DNA from: Mucilaginibacter pedocola
Lineage (GTDB): Bacteria; Bacteroidota; Bacteroidia; Sphingobacteriales; Sphingobacteriaceae
DNA length: 64,000 nt
Assembly: GCF_002013915.1 (NCBI RefSeq)
Contig: NZ_MBTF01000001.1
Coordinates: 558,001-622,000, forward strand
Reading direction: 5' to 3'
A program made the position numbers and the translations under genes. Each line of letters opens with the position of its first letter. Position 1 is the stretch's first letter. Of this stretch, positions 1 through 7,803 are shown in pieces. Under the pieces are notes generated by a model that made no database searches, was not told where the DNA came from, and saw nothing but the letters and a program-made list of their open reading frames with translations.

Positions 1-72
1 TACTACAATTCAGAGGAAATTGAAAAACTGATGGCCTCCGGCAAGTTGAACGATCAGATGAAGATGGCATGA
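1..72 (+). CDS. C-terminal end of an unidentified gene (partial)
   Basis: Frame 1 is open from the first base to a TGA at 70-72 and encodes the last 23 residues of a protein (ending in NDQMKMA). The next gene starts inside this stop (ATGA overlap at 69-72), so the two are translationally coupled. In CTnDOT-type elements the genes just before the mobilization genes often encode a ParA-like ATPase (TraA) or a DUF3408 protein (TraB). The visible tail is too short to choose between these, so no function is claimed. Confidence 0.6.
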   Translation, partial: YYNSEEIEKLMASGKLNDQMKMA

Positions 73-398
73 AACGCAAGGCCAAACGCACTGTTCCAAG
101 ACAGCCAAAGGAGGTTAGGAAAATCAGCACGAATACCATGCATAATCACGACGGCTTGGGGACGACCATGCCACCCGACAAAGACGTTTTGCTGATTTAC
201 TTTGACCAAAAAGGCGAAGTTGAATTGGCTGACAAGTTCTTCAATGAGCATGACGCCCGCCGATGGAAGACGCCGACCGGCGGCACGATTTACAACTGGA
301 AGGTATGTGCAGCTGAATATATCTATAATTATCGGCAGGACGTGAAGCGGAGGTTTAGGCAGTCTCCTTTTTACAGTGAATCCCTAGTCAGTGATTGA
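69..398 (+). CDS. Small hypothetical protein of the mobilization region
   Basis: This 109-residue basic protein starts in an ATGA overlap with the preceding gene. The N-terminal 20 residues are very rich in Lys and Arg. The middle holds an aromatic and charged stretch (FFNEHDARRWKTPTGG, then IYNWKVCAAEYIYNY). I do not recognise a named domain, but small basic proteins of this kind sit between the ParA/TraB-like genes and the mobilization genes in Bacteroidota conjugative elements. Its stop overlaps the ATG of the next small reading frame (ATG at 398), so the first genes of the window look like one translationally coupled operon. A DNA-binding or relaxosome accessory role is inference only. 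Confidence 0.7.
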   Translation: MKRKAKRTVPRQPKEVRKISTNTMHNHDGLGTTMPPDKDVLLIYFDQKGEVELADKFFNEHDARRWKTPTGGTIYNWKVCAAEYIYNYRQDVKRRFRQSPFYSESLVSD

Positions 399-553
399 TG
401 TTGGACAAATTTAAATCGAGGACTTTGCAAAAGGACGAGATTGCATTTTTGAGCAATCAGCAAGATAAACCGTTGTCCGACAACGGGATCTTGCCCTCCC
501 TTCCAAAGTCAGTCCGGGGGCATGTTCAAAATCCTCCGAAGTCGGATTTTTAG
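398..553 (+). CDS. Possible 51-residue coupled small protein
   Basis: An ATG overlaps the stop of the preceding gene by one base and opens a 51-codon frame (MLDKFKSRTLQ at the N terminus, ending PPKSDF) that stops at 551-553, 12 bases before the MobC-like gene. Tight coupling on both sides favours translation. No domain is recognised. The same DNA holds two inverted repeats, so it could equally be a non-coding oriT-like spacer that happens to be open. Confidence 0.4.
   Translation: MLDKFKSRTLQKDEIAFLSNQQDKPLSDNGILPSLPKSVRGHVQNPPKSDF
470..551 (+). repeat. Two short hairpins just upstream of the mobilization genes (oriT candidate)
   Basis: CCGTTGT at 470-476 pairs perfectly with ACAACGG at 480-486 around a 3-base loop. 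AAAATCC at 528-534 pairs with GGATTTT at 544-550 around a 9-base loop, followed by a further T. Origins of transfer in Bacteroidota mobilizable elements commonly lie immediately upstream of the relaxosome genes and contain inverted repeats beside the nic site. The position fits, but no nic consensus is identified, and the second hairpin could instead act as a weak terminator. Confidence 0.35.
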
Positions 554-565
554 ATGATGTGAGTT

Positions 566-988
566 ATGGAAAATGAAGAGGAAAACAGATTACGAAAGAT
601 TACCACGAGGTTTAAACCTGGTGAATATTCGTTGATCGACGGGCGTTTCAAAAAGACACGGTTTCGCAAAATGAGCGAGTACATCAGGTGTGTTCTTTTG
701 AAAAAACCGATTACGATTAATTACCGTGACAAGTCGATGGACGAGATGCTGGAAGAGCTCTCCTTGCTACGCCGGGAGCTCAATGCCATCGGGAATAATT
801 TGAACCAGGCAGTCCGTCAGATTAATGCTGCGCATGGCTCCGCAGACAACCGGTTATGGCTGTCACTGATGTCCATCATCGGCACCAAAGTGGACCCGGC
901 CATCGCGCAGATCAAAGACCGCATGCAAAAATTTTCAGAATTATGGTCGCAAAAATCAAAACCGGACGAAGCATCCTCGGCGCAATAA
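566..988 (+). CDS. MobC-family relaxosome accessory protein (MobA of CTn nomenclature)
   Basis: This 140-residue protein has the layout of plasmid mobilization proteins of the MobC family (Pfam 05713 type). An N-terminal ribbon-helix-helix-like part carries the signature RFKPGEYSLIDGRF and a basic stretch ending in EYIRCVLL. It is followed by the typical helix LSLLRRELNAIGNNLNQ at about residues 67-83. Such proteins bind oriT with the relaxase and help open the strand at nic. Its 3' end overlaps the relaxase start by 46 bases (relaxase ATG at 943), which indicates coupled synthesis of the two relaxosome parts. Confidence 0.85.
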   Translation: MENEEENRLRKITTRFKPGEYSLIDGRFKKTRFRKMSEYIRCVLLKKPITINYRDKSMDEMLEELSLLRRELNAIGNNLNQAVRQINAAHGSADNRLWLSLMSIIGTKVDPAIAQIKDRMQKFSELWSQKSKPDEASSAQ

Positions 989-2190
989 ATTACAACGAGC
1001 ATAAAGTTCGTTTGGGAAAGGCAGAATTGATCCTGGCACAGGGTTATTTAAAGGATCCGTCTGACCTGTCGTTCAGTGACAAGTTACACCGATTGACCGA
1101 TCTTACAAAACGGAACGAGCGCACGCTGGTCAATGCACTGCACGTTTCGTTGAATTTCGCGGTCGGCGAAAATTTGGAAAAGGATACGCTTCAGCAAATA
1201 GCTGATGAGTACATGGACGGTTTAGGATTTGGTAGGCAACCTTACCTCGTCTACCAGCATCACGATGCCGGGCATCCACACCTCCATTTAGTATCCACCA
1301 ACATTAAGCATGATGGTGAGCGGATCAGTTTTCACTTATTGGCTAACAGGGCGTCAGAGCACTCCCGAAAAAATGTAGAGATCAACTACGGATTAGTAAA
1401 AGCAGAAGATCAGCGGCAAGCTGAAAAAATTACGGGTAAGCTAATATTGGAACCGATCGTTTATGGAAAGTCGGAGACTAAAAGGGCGATCACCAACGTC
1501 ATCAACGGACTAATAAAAACATATAAGTTTACCAGCATGGCAGAATTTAACGCGGTGCTCAACCTATATAATGTGCTAGCGGACCGTGGTGCCAAAGACA
1601 CGCGGATCTATAACAAAAACGGGTTGGTTTATTGGGCACTCGATGCTAGTGGTAATAAGGCCGGTGTACCTATCAAAGCCAGCAGTATTTATGGTAAGCC
1701 GACGCTTAAAACGCTTTCGGATAAATTTCGACTGAACGAGGCCATGCGCAAGCCATTGAAAGCTTCGCTTATTAAAGCTCTTGAACACGCTTTACAAGAT
1801 CAGCCTGGACAGTTACGATTTAAACATCTGCTCAGAGGGAAGGGAATCGATGCCGTGATCCGTAAAAATACCCGAGGATTGATCTATGGGGTAACTTTCA
1901 TTGACCACAACACCGGAGGGGTATTTAAAGGCAGCGACCTCGGTAAAAAATATAGCGCAGCAAATCTGGGCACTATTTTCAGCCTGCCAGGCCATGCGCC
2001 AACCCAAAGATCATCTTTTTCTACTCAGTCGAAGTTTACAAATGATCAATTATCAGCACCGGCGCCAGGTAATAGTGCCGATTACGGCCTACTAGAAATA
2101 CTTTATAAGGATGAATACACAGATTTTGGCGCGTTAGGCATGCTTAAACAAAATAAGCGAAGAAAGAAACGACGCGGCCGTTCACTTTAA
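943..2190 (+). CDS. Relaxase/mobilization nuclease (MobB of CTn nomenclature)
   Basis: This 415-residue protein nicks oriT and carries the transferred strand. The start at 943 (MVAKIKTGRSILGAINYNE) is chosen because it gives the usual relaxase N terminus; an upstream ATG at 856 in the same frame adds 29 residues with no family character. The metal-binding three-histidine motif is clear at about residues 105-116 (HHDAGHPHLHLV), as in Pfam 03432 relaxases. The N-terminal tyrosine of INYNEHK is the probable nucleophile. The C-terminal tail is Lys/Arg-rich (KQNKRRKKRRGR). The coupling protein follows after 5 bases. Confidence 0.9.
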   Translation: MVAKIKTGRSILGAINYNEHKVRLGKAELILAQGYLKDPSDLSFSDKLHRLTDLTKRNERTLVNALHVSLNFAVGENLEKDTLQQIADEYMDGLGFGRQPYLVYQHHDAGHPHLHLVSTNIKHDGERISFHLLANRASEHSRKNVEINYGLVKAEDQRQAEKITGKLILEPIVYGKSETKRAITNVINGLIKTYKFTSMAEFNAVLNLYNVLADRGAKDTRIYNKNGLVYWALDASGNKAGVPIKASSIYGKPTLKTLSDKFRLNEAMRKPLKASLIKALEHALQDQPGQLRFKHLLRGKGIDAVIRKNTRGLIYGVTFIDHNTGGVFKGSDLGKKYSAANLGTIFSLPGHAPTQRSSFSTQSKFTNDQLSAPAPGNSADYGLLEILYKDEYTDFGALGMLKQNKRRKKRRGRSL

Positions 2191-2195
2191 AATTT

Positions 2196-4145
2196 ATGGT
2201 TATGCAAACTGGAGAGAATGAACAAGCACTTAGAAAGATCATTGATTTTACCAGAATGATAAGTTTGGTGATTCTGATCATTCATTTTTATTTATTCTGT
2301 TATGCGGGATTTAAAAACTTCCATGTCACCATGCCGTTGGTTGACCGTATACTAGTGCCGGTCGCACAGCTTGGACTTTTCAGTCATACAATTTATGCTA
2401 AGGGTGCTGTGTTATTATTATTGGTCGTTTCACTGGTGGGCAGCAAAGGAAAAAAGGATGATAAGATAAGACTTCGTACCGCGGCCACATACATATTGCT
2501 TGGTTCATTACTATATAGCACCAGTTCATTTTTGCGTTTTGTTGTTGTTGATCTGGTATCTATCACCTTTGTTTATGTTATAATGACTACAGTTGGATAC
2601 CTGTTGATCCTTTCCGGTGGTAGTATGATGATGCGGAAGTTGCGGCTCAAGCTGGATCAGGACATCTTCAACAAAGACAATGAGTCTTTCCCGCAGGAAG
2701 AACGGTTGCTCGAAAATGAGTATTCCTTTAATCTTCCGGCTAAGTATCAGATCCGGGGCAAGAACCGCAACAGTTGGATCAATATTATTAACCCCTTCCG
2801 TGGTACACTGGTCGCCGGTAGTCCGGGCGCTGGTAAGTCTTATTTTGTTATCCGGCACCTGATCACCCAGCATATCCAAAAAGGCTTTACGATGCTTGTG
2901 TACGATTTTAAATATGATGACCTGACCCGTATCGTTTATAACGCTTTACTGAGGTACGGCCACTTGTATCCCGTTAAGCCAGTTCAATATATTATCAACC
3001 TGGATCACGTTATGCACCGTGCTAATCCCCTAGAGCCGCAGACCATGACAGACATTACGGACGCTATTGATTCCAGCCGGACCATTATGCTGGGTCTTAA
3101 CAGGGAATGGATCAAAAAACAGGGCGACTTTTTTGTGGAATCACCGATCAATTTTGTTACTGCCATAATCTGGTTCCTGAAAAAGTACGAGGATGGCCGG
3201 TACTGCACCTTGCCGCATGTGATCGAACTGGCACAGATCGACTACAAAGAACTGTTCGCGGTTTTATTACAAGAGCCAGAGGTCGAGGTACTGATCAATC
3301 CGTTCATCTCTGCCTGGAGAAATGAAGCTTACGAACAGTTGGAAGGCCAGGTGGCTAGCGCCAAGATCAGTTTGGCGCGGCTGTCTTCACCTCAGCTCTA
3401 TTATGTGCTTAGTGGCGACGACTTTTCTTTGGATATCAATAATCCTAACGAACCCAAGATCGTTTGCCTGGCCAACAATCCGCAAAAGTCGCAGGTAAAC
3501 GGTGCCGTACTTTCACTTTATGTGAATCGCATCAACAAACTGGTTAACCGTAGAGGTCAGCAAAAGTGTAGTATGATCTTTGATGAGTTTCCGACCATTT
3601 ACTTCAACGGCATTGATAATTTGATCGCTACAGCAAGGTCTAATAAGGTTGCTGTTACCTTAGCGGTTCAGGACTATAGTCAGCTTAAAAAGGATTATGG
3701 CCGGGAACAGGCAGAAGTGATCATGAATATTGTAGGTAACGTGATCTGTGGGCAGGTGACCGGTGATACGGCAAAGCAATTGTCTGAACGGATCGGCAAG
3801 ATCAATCAGCAAAAAGAAAACGTATCTATTAACAGCGCGGACACCTCCATCAGCAAATCGACCCATTTAGATTTTGCTGTACCTGCCTCAAAGATCGCCG
3901 CTCTTTCCTCTGGTGAATTTGTGGGGATGGTGGCAGATAACCCCGACGTTCCCATATCACTCAAATCGTTCCATTGCGCTATTCAAAACGACCATCAGGC
4001 TATCCAGAAAGAAGAGCTTACTTATCAGGATTTACCTTTGGTAAGAAGTGTAACCAGTGATGAGATTCAATACCAATACCAACAGGTCAAACTAGACGTC
4101 AGAAAACTCGTTGCCAAGATCAGCGTGTCCCAGCAATTGGATTAA
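2196..4145 (+). CDS. VirD4/TraG-type coupling protein (MobC of CTn nomenclature)
   Basis: This 649-residue inner-membrane ATPase brings the relaxosome to the mating channel. Three or four hydrophobic segments lie in the first 150 residues. Walker A (GSPGAGKSYFV) is at about residue 206 and a Walker B-like stretch (MIFDEFPTIYF) at about 461, followed by the TIGR/VirD4-style region ATARSNKVAVTLAVQD and a QLSERIGK motif. A second in-frame ATG lies two codons downstream, so the exact start is uncertain. It sits directly behind the relaxase, as in CTnDOT-like elements, where the order is MobA, MobB, MobC. Confidence 0.92.
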   Translation: MVMQTGENEQALRKIIDFTRMISLVILIIHFYLFCYAGFKNFHVTMPLVDRILVPVAQLGLFSHTIYAKGAVLLLLVVSLVGSKGKKDDKIRLRTAATYILLGSLLYSTSSFLRFVVVDLVSITFVYVIMTTVGYLLILSGGSMMMRKLRLKLDQDIFNKDNESFPQEERLLENEYSFNLPAKYQIRGKNRNSWINIINPFRGTLVAGSPGAGKSYFVIRHLITQHIQKGFTMLVYDFKYDDLTRIVYNALLRYGHLYPVKPVQYIINLDHVMHRANPLEPQTMTDITDAIDSSRTIMLGLNREWIKKQGDFFVESPINFVTAIIWFLKKYEDGRYCTLPHVIELAQIDYKELFAVLLQEPEVEVLINPFISAWRNEAYEQLEGQVASAKISLARLSSPQLYYVLSGDDFSLDINNPNEPKIVCLANNPQKSQVNGAVLSLYVNRINKLVNRRGQQKCSMIFDEFPTIYFNGIDNLIATARSNKVAVTLAVQDYSQLKKDYGREQAEVIMNIVGNVICGQVTGDTAKQLSERIGKINQQKENVSINSADTSISKSTHLDFAVPASKIAALSSGEFVGMVADNPDVPISLKSFHCAIQNDHQAIQKEELTYQDLPLVRSVTSDEIQYQYQQVKLDVRKLVAKISVSQQLD

Positions 4146-4184
4146 CTTTGTACCGCATCTACAGTCATCTTAATCAACACCCTT

Positions 4185-5222
4185 ATGTCGATAGTGCCAT
4201 CGAATTACCAGCTCACCCTAACCGATCTTAAGCAACGCATTAGTCAGGCGCGGTACCGAAGCTTGCTTGCTGTCAACCGTGAACTCATCGGACTATATCT
4301 GTACATGGGTGAAGTATTGTCAGTCAGGACGCAAAGCGGATGGGGTGACGGCATCATCGATACTTTGTCGAAAGATCTGCAGGCCGAGTATCCGGGTGTG
4401 AAGGGCTTTTCTTCCCGTAATCTCAGACGGATGCGTCTGGTTTATGAGCAGACAGCTGGCAATGAGATTTGGACACAGGCTGTGGCCAAAATTCCCTGGG
4501 GGCATACCAACACGATCTTTGCCAAAGTAAAAGAGCCCGAACAGCGTGGGTTTTACCTCCAGCAGTGCTTCGAGCGCGGATGGAGCCGGGGAATTTTGGA
4601 AGAAGAAATTAAATACGACCGCTACCATAAACAGCTTGATTTTCAGAATAACTTTTCACAAACGATCGACGAGACCCGCTTAAGTATCCACCGGCAGGAA
4701 TTTCAGGATGAATACAATCTTTCCTTCCTGGGCTTGGATGACCAGCATACTGAGCGTGAACTGGAAAACGCCATTGTTCAGAATATCTCCAAGACACTTG
4801 GCCAATTAGGTAACGATTTTGCTTTCATGGGTCGTCAATTTCGCCTGGAGCTGGATGACAAAGAATATTTCATCGACCTGTTGTTTTACCATCGCAAGCT
4901 GAGATGTATGATCGCGCTGGAATTAAAGGCTTCGGAATTTAAGCCGGAACATAGTCAACAACTCAACTGGTATTTGCATCTGCTGGATAAAACCGTTCGC
5001 TATCCGGAAGATAATCCCAGTATCGGCATACTACTCTGCAAAAGTAAAAGTAAGCTGACCGTAGAATATGCATTGGAACTAATCAACAAGCCTATGGGTG
5101 TGGCAACTTACCATTATCGCCAGCTACCGGAAGACATTGCGCGCTATTTACCTACCGAGGATGATTTCAGTCGTATCATAAATGGTGCAGGTACTGCTGG
5201 TACCGATCAGGAACAGGATTAA
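4185..5222 (+). CDS. DUF1016/YhcG-type PDDEXK nuclease-domain protein
   Basis: This 345-residue protein has the two-part layout of the YhcG/DUF1016 family. The N-terminal domain (about 1-160) contains LYLYMGEVLS, FSSRNLRRMRLVYE and IPWGHTNTIFAK. The C-terminal nuclease-like domain (about 180-320) has the PDDEXK pattern with an acidic residue in EYFIDLLFYH and then ALELKASEFKPEHSQQLNWYL. Family members are accessory proteins of mobile elements, often beside restriction or mobilization genes; their exact substrate is not established. The gene is 39 bases behind the coupling protein. Its coding sequence contains a near-copy of the palindrome that follows its stop codon. Confidence 0.9.
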   Translation: MSIVPSNYQLTLTDLKQRISQARYRSLLAVNRELIGLYLYMGEVLSVRTQSGWGDGIIDTLSKDLQAEYPGVKGFSSRNLRRMRLVYEQTAGNEIWTQAVAKIPWGHTNTIFAKVKEPEQRGFYLQQCFERGWSRGILEEEIKYDRYHKQLDFQNNFSQTIDETRLSIHRQEFQDEYNLSFLGLDDQHTERELENAIVQNISKTLGQLGNDFAFMGRQFRLELDDKEYFIDLLFYHRKLRCMIALELKASEFKPEHSQQLNWYLHLLDKTVRYPEDNPSIGILLCKSKSKLTVEYALELINKPMGVATYHYRQLPEDIARYLPTEDDFSRIINGAGTAGTDQEQD

Positions 5223-5224
5223 TG

Positions 5225-5265
5225 AATTTGGACACAGCCTGTGTCCAAATTGGCCAGCCTGGCCA
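5225..5265 (+). terminator. Strong palindrome after the DUF1016 gene
   Basis: AATTTGGACACA at 5225-5236 pairs perfectly with TGTGTCCAAATT at 5240-5251 across the loop GCC. A second small palindrome, TGGCCA-GCC-TGGCCA, follows at 5251-5265 with the same GCC centre. There is no strong T-run, so it may stall transcription or protect the mRNA end, or be a protein-binding site. It begins two bases after the stop codon. Bases 5266-5479 hold no gene that I can support; the 5' region of the next gene lies there. Confidence 0.6.
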
Positions 5266-5479
5266 TGATCAATAAAATCTTTCATCCTGCTGGTGTAGTA
5301 AAAAAGTTGCCGGGAACAGATTCGAAAAGTGTTGGTCTGTCTTTGACATATTCCAGTTCATTAGCTGAGGCTTTCGATTTACGATCAATACCTGTCTTTC
5401 ATGGCATTGTATAGACACTACCGTTTTACTACTGTTTTGCTATAGATGACCATCGTTCTTTTGTGTCGAGCATTATCCT

Positions 5480-5941
5480 ATGAGAATCGATACAATACCT
5501 GCTTCACGAAACCATGAATGGCTGATGACGGCGATCAGTGCCTTATTGATCGTACTTTATACTTATACAGCGTTCAGTAAGCTGCTTGCCTTCGATATAT
5601 TCAAACAGCAGATGTACAATCAAACCCTTCCAAAATGGGCAGCTGGGATCATCATCTGGACACTGCCGGGCGTTGAACTCGTAACAGCATTCCTGATCTT
5701 CAAAAATCGCAGCCGGCTATATGGGTACATTGCATCATCCATACTCATGACATTATTCACCGGCTATGTAGCCTTGGTACTGGCAGGTTACTTTGGCTGG
5801 ATGCCTTGCTCATGTGGGGGCGTGATTCAATCGATGGACTGGAAAACGCACCTGCTGTTCAACATTTTTTTCTTGCTGTTAAGTTTGACCGGTATATACA
5901 TCATTAACAGGGAAAGGAGATCGCTTGGCAGGAAGGATTAA
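5480..5941 (+). CDS. MauE/DoxX-like redox-associated membrane protein
   Basis: This 153-residue protein has four predicted membrane helices (about 15-33, 52-73, 84-104, 123-143). It carries a Cys pair in GWMPCSCGGVI (Cys110 and Cys112) at the membrane face after helix 3. This is the pattern of Bacteroidota MauE/DoxX-type proteins, thought to pass electrons to periplasmic thioredoxin-like proteins, as MauE and MauD do. A TlpA-like thioredoxin is encoded in the facing operon (11042-12346), so the two may form a periplasmic thiol-redox relay. It is the first gene of the cargo region and is followed by a DUF6520-like gene. Confidence 0.75.
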   Translation: MRIDTIPASRNHEWLMTAISALLIVLYTYTAFSKLLAFDIFKQQMYNQTLPKWAAGIIIWTLPGVELVTAFLIFKNRSRLYGYIASSILMTLFTGYVALVLAGYFGWMPCSCGGVIQSMDWKTHLLFNIFFLLLSLTGIYIINRERRSLGRKD

Positions 5942-6049
5942 ACCAAATAGCGTTCTTGGATCAATATAGCCAGGTTCGCACAGGAGGTGCCGAAAACCCG
6001 ACAAAAGAGTAGGCAAAAATCAAAGATCATTTTAATTAAAGTTTTTCTG

Positions 6050-6075
6050 AACGCTTTTTGATGTAATAAAGCGTT
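6050..6075 (+). promoter_or_regulatory. Hairpin directly upstream of the DUF6520-like start
   Basis: AACGCTTT at 6050-6057 pairs with AAAGCGTT at 6068-6075 with a 10-base loop. The right arm ends 7 bases before the ATG at 6083, so the structure would cover the ribosome entry site. It could control translation or be a regulator-binding palindrome; which of these applies cannot be told from sequence. Confidence 0.4.
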
Positions 6076-6082
6076 CGTCACC

Positions 6083-6382
6083 ATGAGAAAGATCAAGTCA
6101 AATCTTACCCTGTTCGCCATGTTATTAGGAATCAGTGCAGCTTTCGCCTTTAAGACACCGGAGCCTAAAAAGTTCGCCAGCGTATGGCGCCGGATCGCTA
6201 CTTCATCCACCCGCGAGACCAGTAATTCGTGGATGCAGGGAAGCGGTAGCGGCAACTGCGTGTCTGCCACCAAGATCTGTACCGCCTCCTTCGCCGATGG
6301 TTATGACCCTAACCAGCACACGTTGCAGGAAAACACTGACAATGCGGAAGGCACGGTCAACCTGGGCTACAAAGCTAACTAA
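6083..6382 (+). CDS. DUF6520-like small secreted protein
   Basis: This 99-residue protein has a clear signal peptide (basic start, hydrophobic core to about residue 22, FAF), and the mature part holds a cysteine pair, Cys59 and Cys66 (GNCVSATKIC). This matches the small Bacteroidota DUF6520 proteins that accompany MauE/DoxX and SusCD genes; their function is unknown. The mature part is rich in Ser and Thr (TSSTRETSNS and others), so it is a second, weaker candidate substrate for the LanB of this cluster. The gene ends at a bidirectional terminator facing the SusD gene. Confidence 0.7.
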   Translation: MRKIKSNLTLFAMLLGISAAFAFKTPEPKKFASVWRRIATSSTRETSNSWMQGSGSGNCVSATKICTASFADGYDPNQHTLQENTDNAEGTVNLGYKAN

Positions 6383-6385
6383 TAC

Positions 6386-6424
6386 AACAAGAAAGCCGTA
6401 TGATCCTCATACGGCTTTCTTGTT
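6386..6424. terminator. Bidirectional terminator between convergent genes
   Basis: An 18-base perfect inverted repeat (6386-6403 with 6407-6424, loop TCC) ends in TTTCTTGTT on the plus strand and has an equivalent T-rich end on the minus strand. It starts 3 bases after the stop of the DUF6520-like gene and overlaps the last two bases of the SusD stop codon (6423-6425), so it can end transcripts from both sides. Confidence 0.9.
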
Positions 6425-7793
6425 AGCGGTCATTCTGTTCTATTCCGCTTCGGGTGATCTCATCCATAGGGATAGGAAACGTGTAGCGCTTATCTTCGGG
6501 TGCCAGCGTTAAGGTCTTCCCTTCATAATTCCTGGTCAGCGTGGTCGCGAATCTAGGGTCCTGATTTAATCGACGAAGGTCGGTCCAGCGCAGGCCTCTG
6601 CCGACCAGTTCTTTCCGTCGTTCAATCAATATGATCTCCAACAATTTTTCTGCTTCGCTGATAGTGACCGGTCGATACGTACCGGCTTTCCATCTTTTGA
6701 CCAGTAGTGCGTTCAGGTCTTTAAGCGCTTGCACCATGTTGCCTAACCTTGCCGAACATTCGGAACGAATAAGATAGAGTTCATCTGTCGCAGGGCCACC
6801 AAAAAGCGTGGCATAGGTACCGGAATAACTACCAATATAATTAAAGCCACCATTACCCTGGTCCGCGAAATAACAGGTTTTGCGAAGGTCATTGTCTGCA
6901 TAACTCTGATACAATTGAGGGTCGATCACCACCAATGGTTCCAGAAAGAAAGAATAACCGACCAGATTATTGTAGCCTAACACCTCTTCGTTGCCAAAAG
7001 GCAGGATCATGGGGAATGGACTATCGGAGCCTGTAGGTGTTAGCGTATTATAATCGATCAAGGTGCCATTTTGGTGCAAGGCCTGATCGGCATAATCAAA
7101 TGCTTCTGCGTAACGGCCCATGGTGATCGACACTCTCGCCAGCATGCCCAATGCGGCAATATTGGTAGGCCTTATCTTTACGTTCACATTTGCAGGTAAC
7201 AGTCGAGCCGCCTCTTGCAGGTCAGCTAAGATACGGTCATAAGATTGCTGCAAAGTACCTCTGCTCACGATCTGGTTAACATCAGGATCGGTACGGATCG
7301 GGATGCCAGGCAAAATTGTGGCTGCCGCAGCATTATAAGGTACAGCGAACATTTGAGCAAGGCTGTAAAATGATTCTGCACGATAATAAAGTGCAGTTCC
7401 TTTGATCGCATTGTATTGCGACGCATTGATCTTCTCATCCAGTTTTTGCAAGCCGGAAAGTACGACATTACTGACAAAGACCTCCTGGTAAAGAAAGTTC
7501 CAGTCATTTACCGAATTGCCTTCGTAGATATCCTGAGACCAGAGATAGCTATTTCTTTCGATCACATCCAGCGAGCGTAACGTTGCTTCGTCCGCTTGAA
7601 AATTATCAGCAGCGATCTCGTTCAGGCCGGTGATTGTATTCAGGTTGGCCTCAAAGCTGGCGTCGAGTAGTTTTTGGAAATCATCAAGAGTTTCCGGCAC
7701 TAACAATGCTTTATTCGGCCGTTTCTCCAGGTATTCTTTAGTGCAACCAGTGGACAATAGCAGTAATATGATTATAATGTATATATTTTTCAT
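6423..7793 (-). CDS. SusD/RagB-family outer-membrane lipoprotein
   Basis: This 456-residue protein starts at 7793, giving a lipoprotein signal with the lipobox LLSTGC (Cys17). The upstream ATG at 7832 would add 13 residues before the signal peptide and is rejected. The body has the SusD family marks: an N-terminal YLEKRPNKALL, tetratricopeptide-like helices (YYRAESFYSLAQMFAVPY), and the C-terminal ELVGRGLRWTDLRRL. SusD proteins form the lid over SusC and capture the nutrient outside the cell. It lies 10 bases behind SusC in the same operon. The substrate is unknown; the neighbourhood suggests a peptide or modified peptide rather than a glycan, because no glycosidase gene is present. Confidence 0.93.
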   Translation of the reverse strand: MKNIYIIIILLLLSTGCTKEYLEKRPNKALLVPETLDDFQKLLDASFEANLNTITGLNEIAADNFQADEATLRSLDVIERNSYLWSQDIYEGNSVNDWNFLYQEVFVSNVVLSGLQKLDEKINASQYNAIKGTALYYRAESFYSLAQMFAVPYNAAAATILPGIPIRTDPDVNQIVSRGTLQQSYDRILADLQEAARLLPANVNVKIRPTNIAALGMLARVSITMGRYAEAFDYADQALHQNGTLIDYNTLTPTGSDSPFPMILPFGNEEVLGYNNLVGYSFFLEPLVVIDPQLYQSYADNDLRKTCYFADQGNGGFNYIGSYSGTYATLFGGPATDELYLIRSECSARLGNMVQALKDLNALLVKRWKAGTYRPVTISEAEKLLEIILIERRKELVGRGLRWTDLRRLNQDPRFATTLTRNYEGKTLTLAPEDKRYTFPIPMDEITRSGIEQNDR

Positions 7794-7803
7794 GATCTGA
7801 GAT

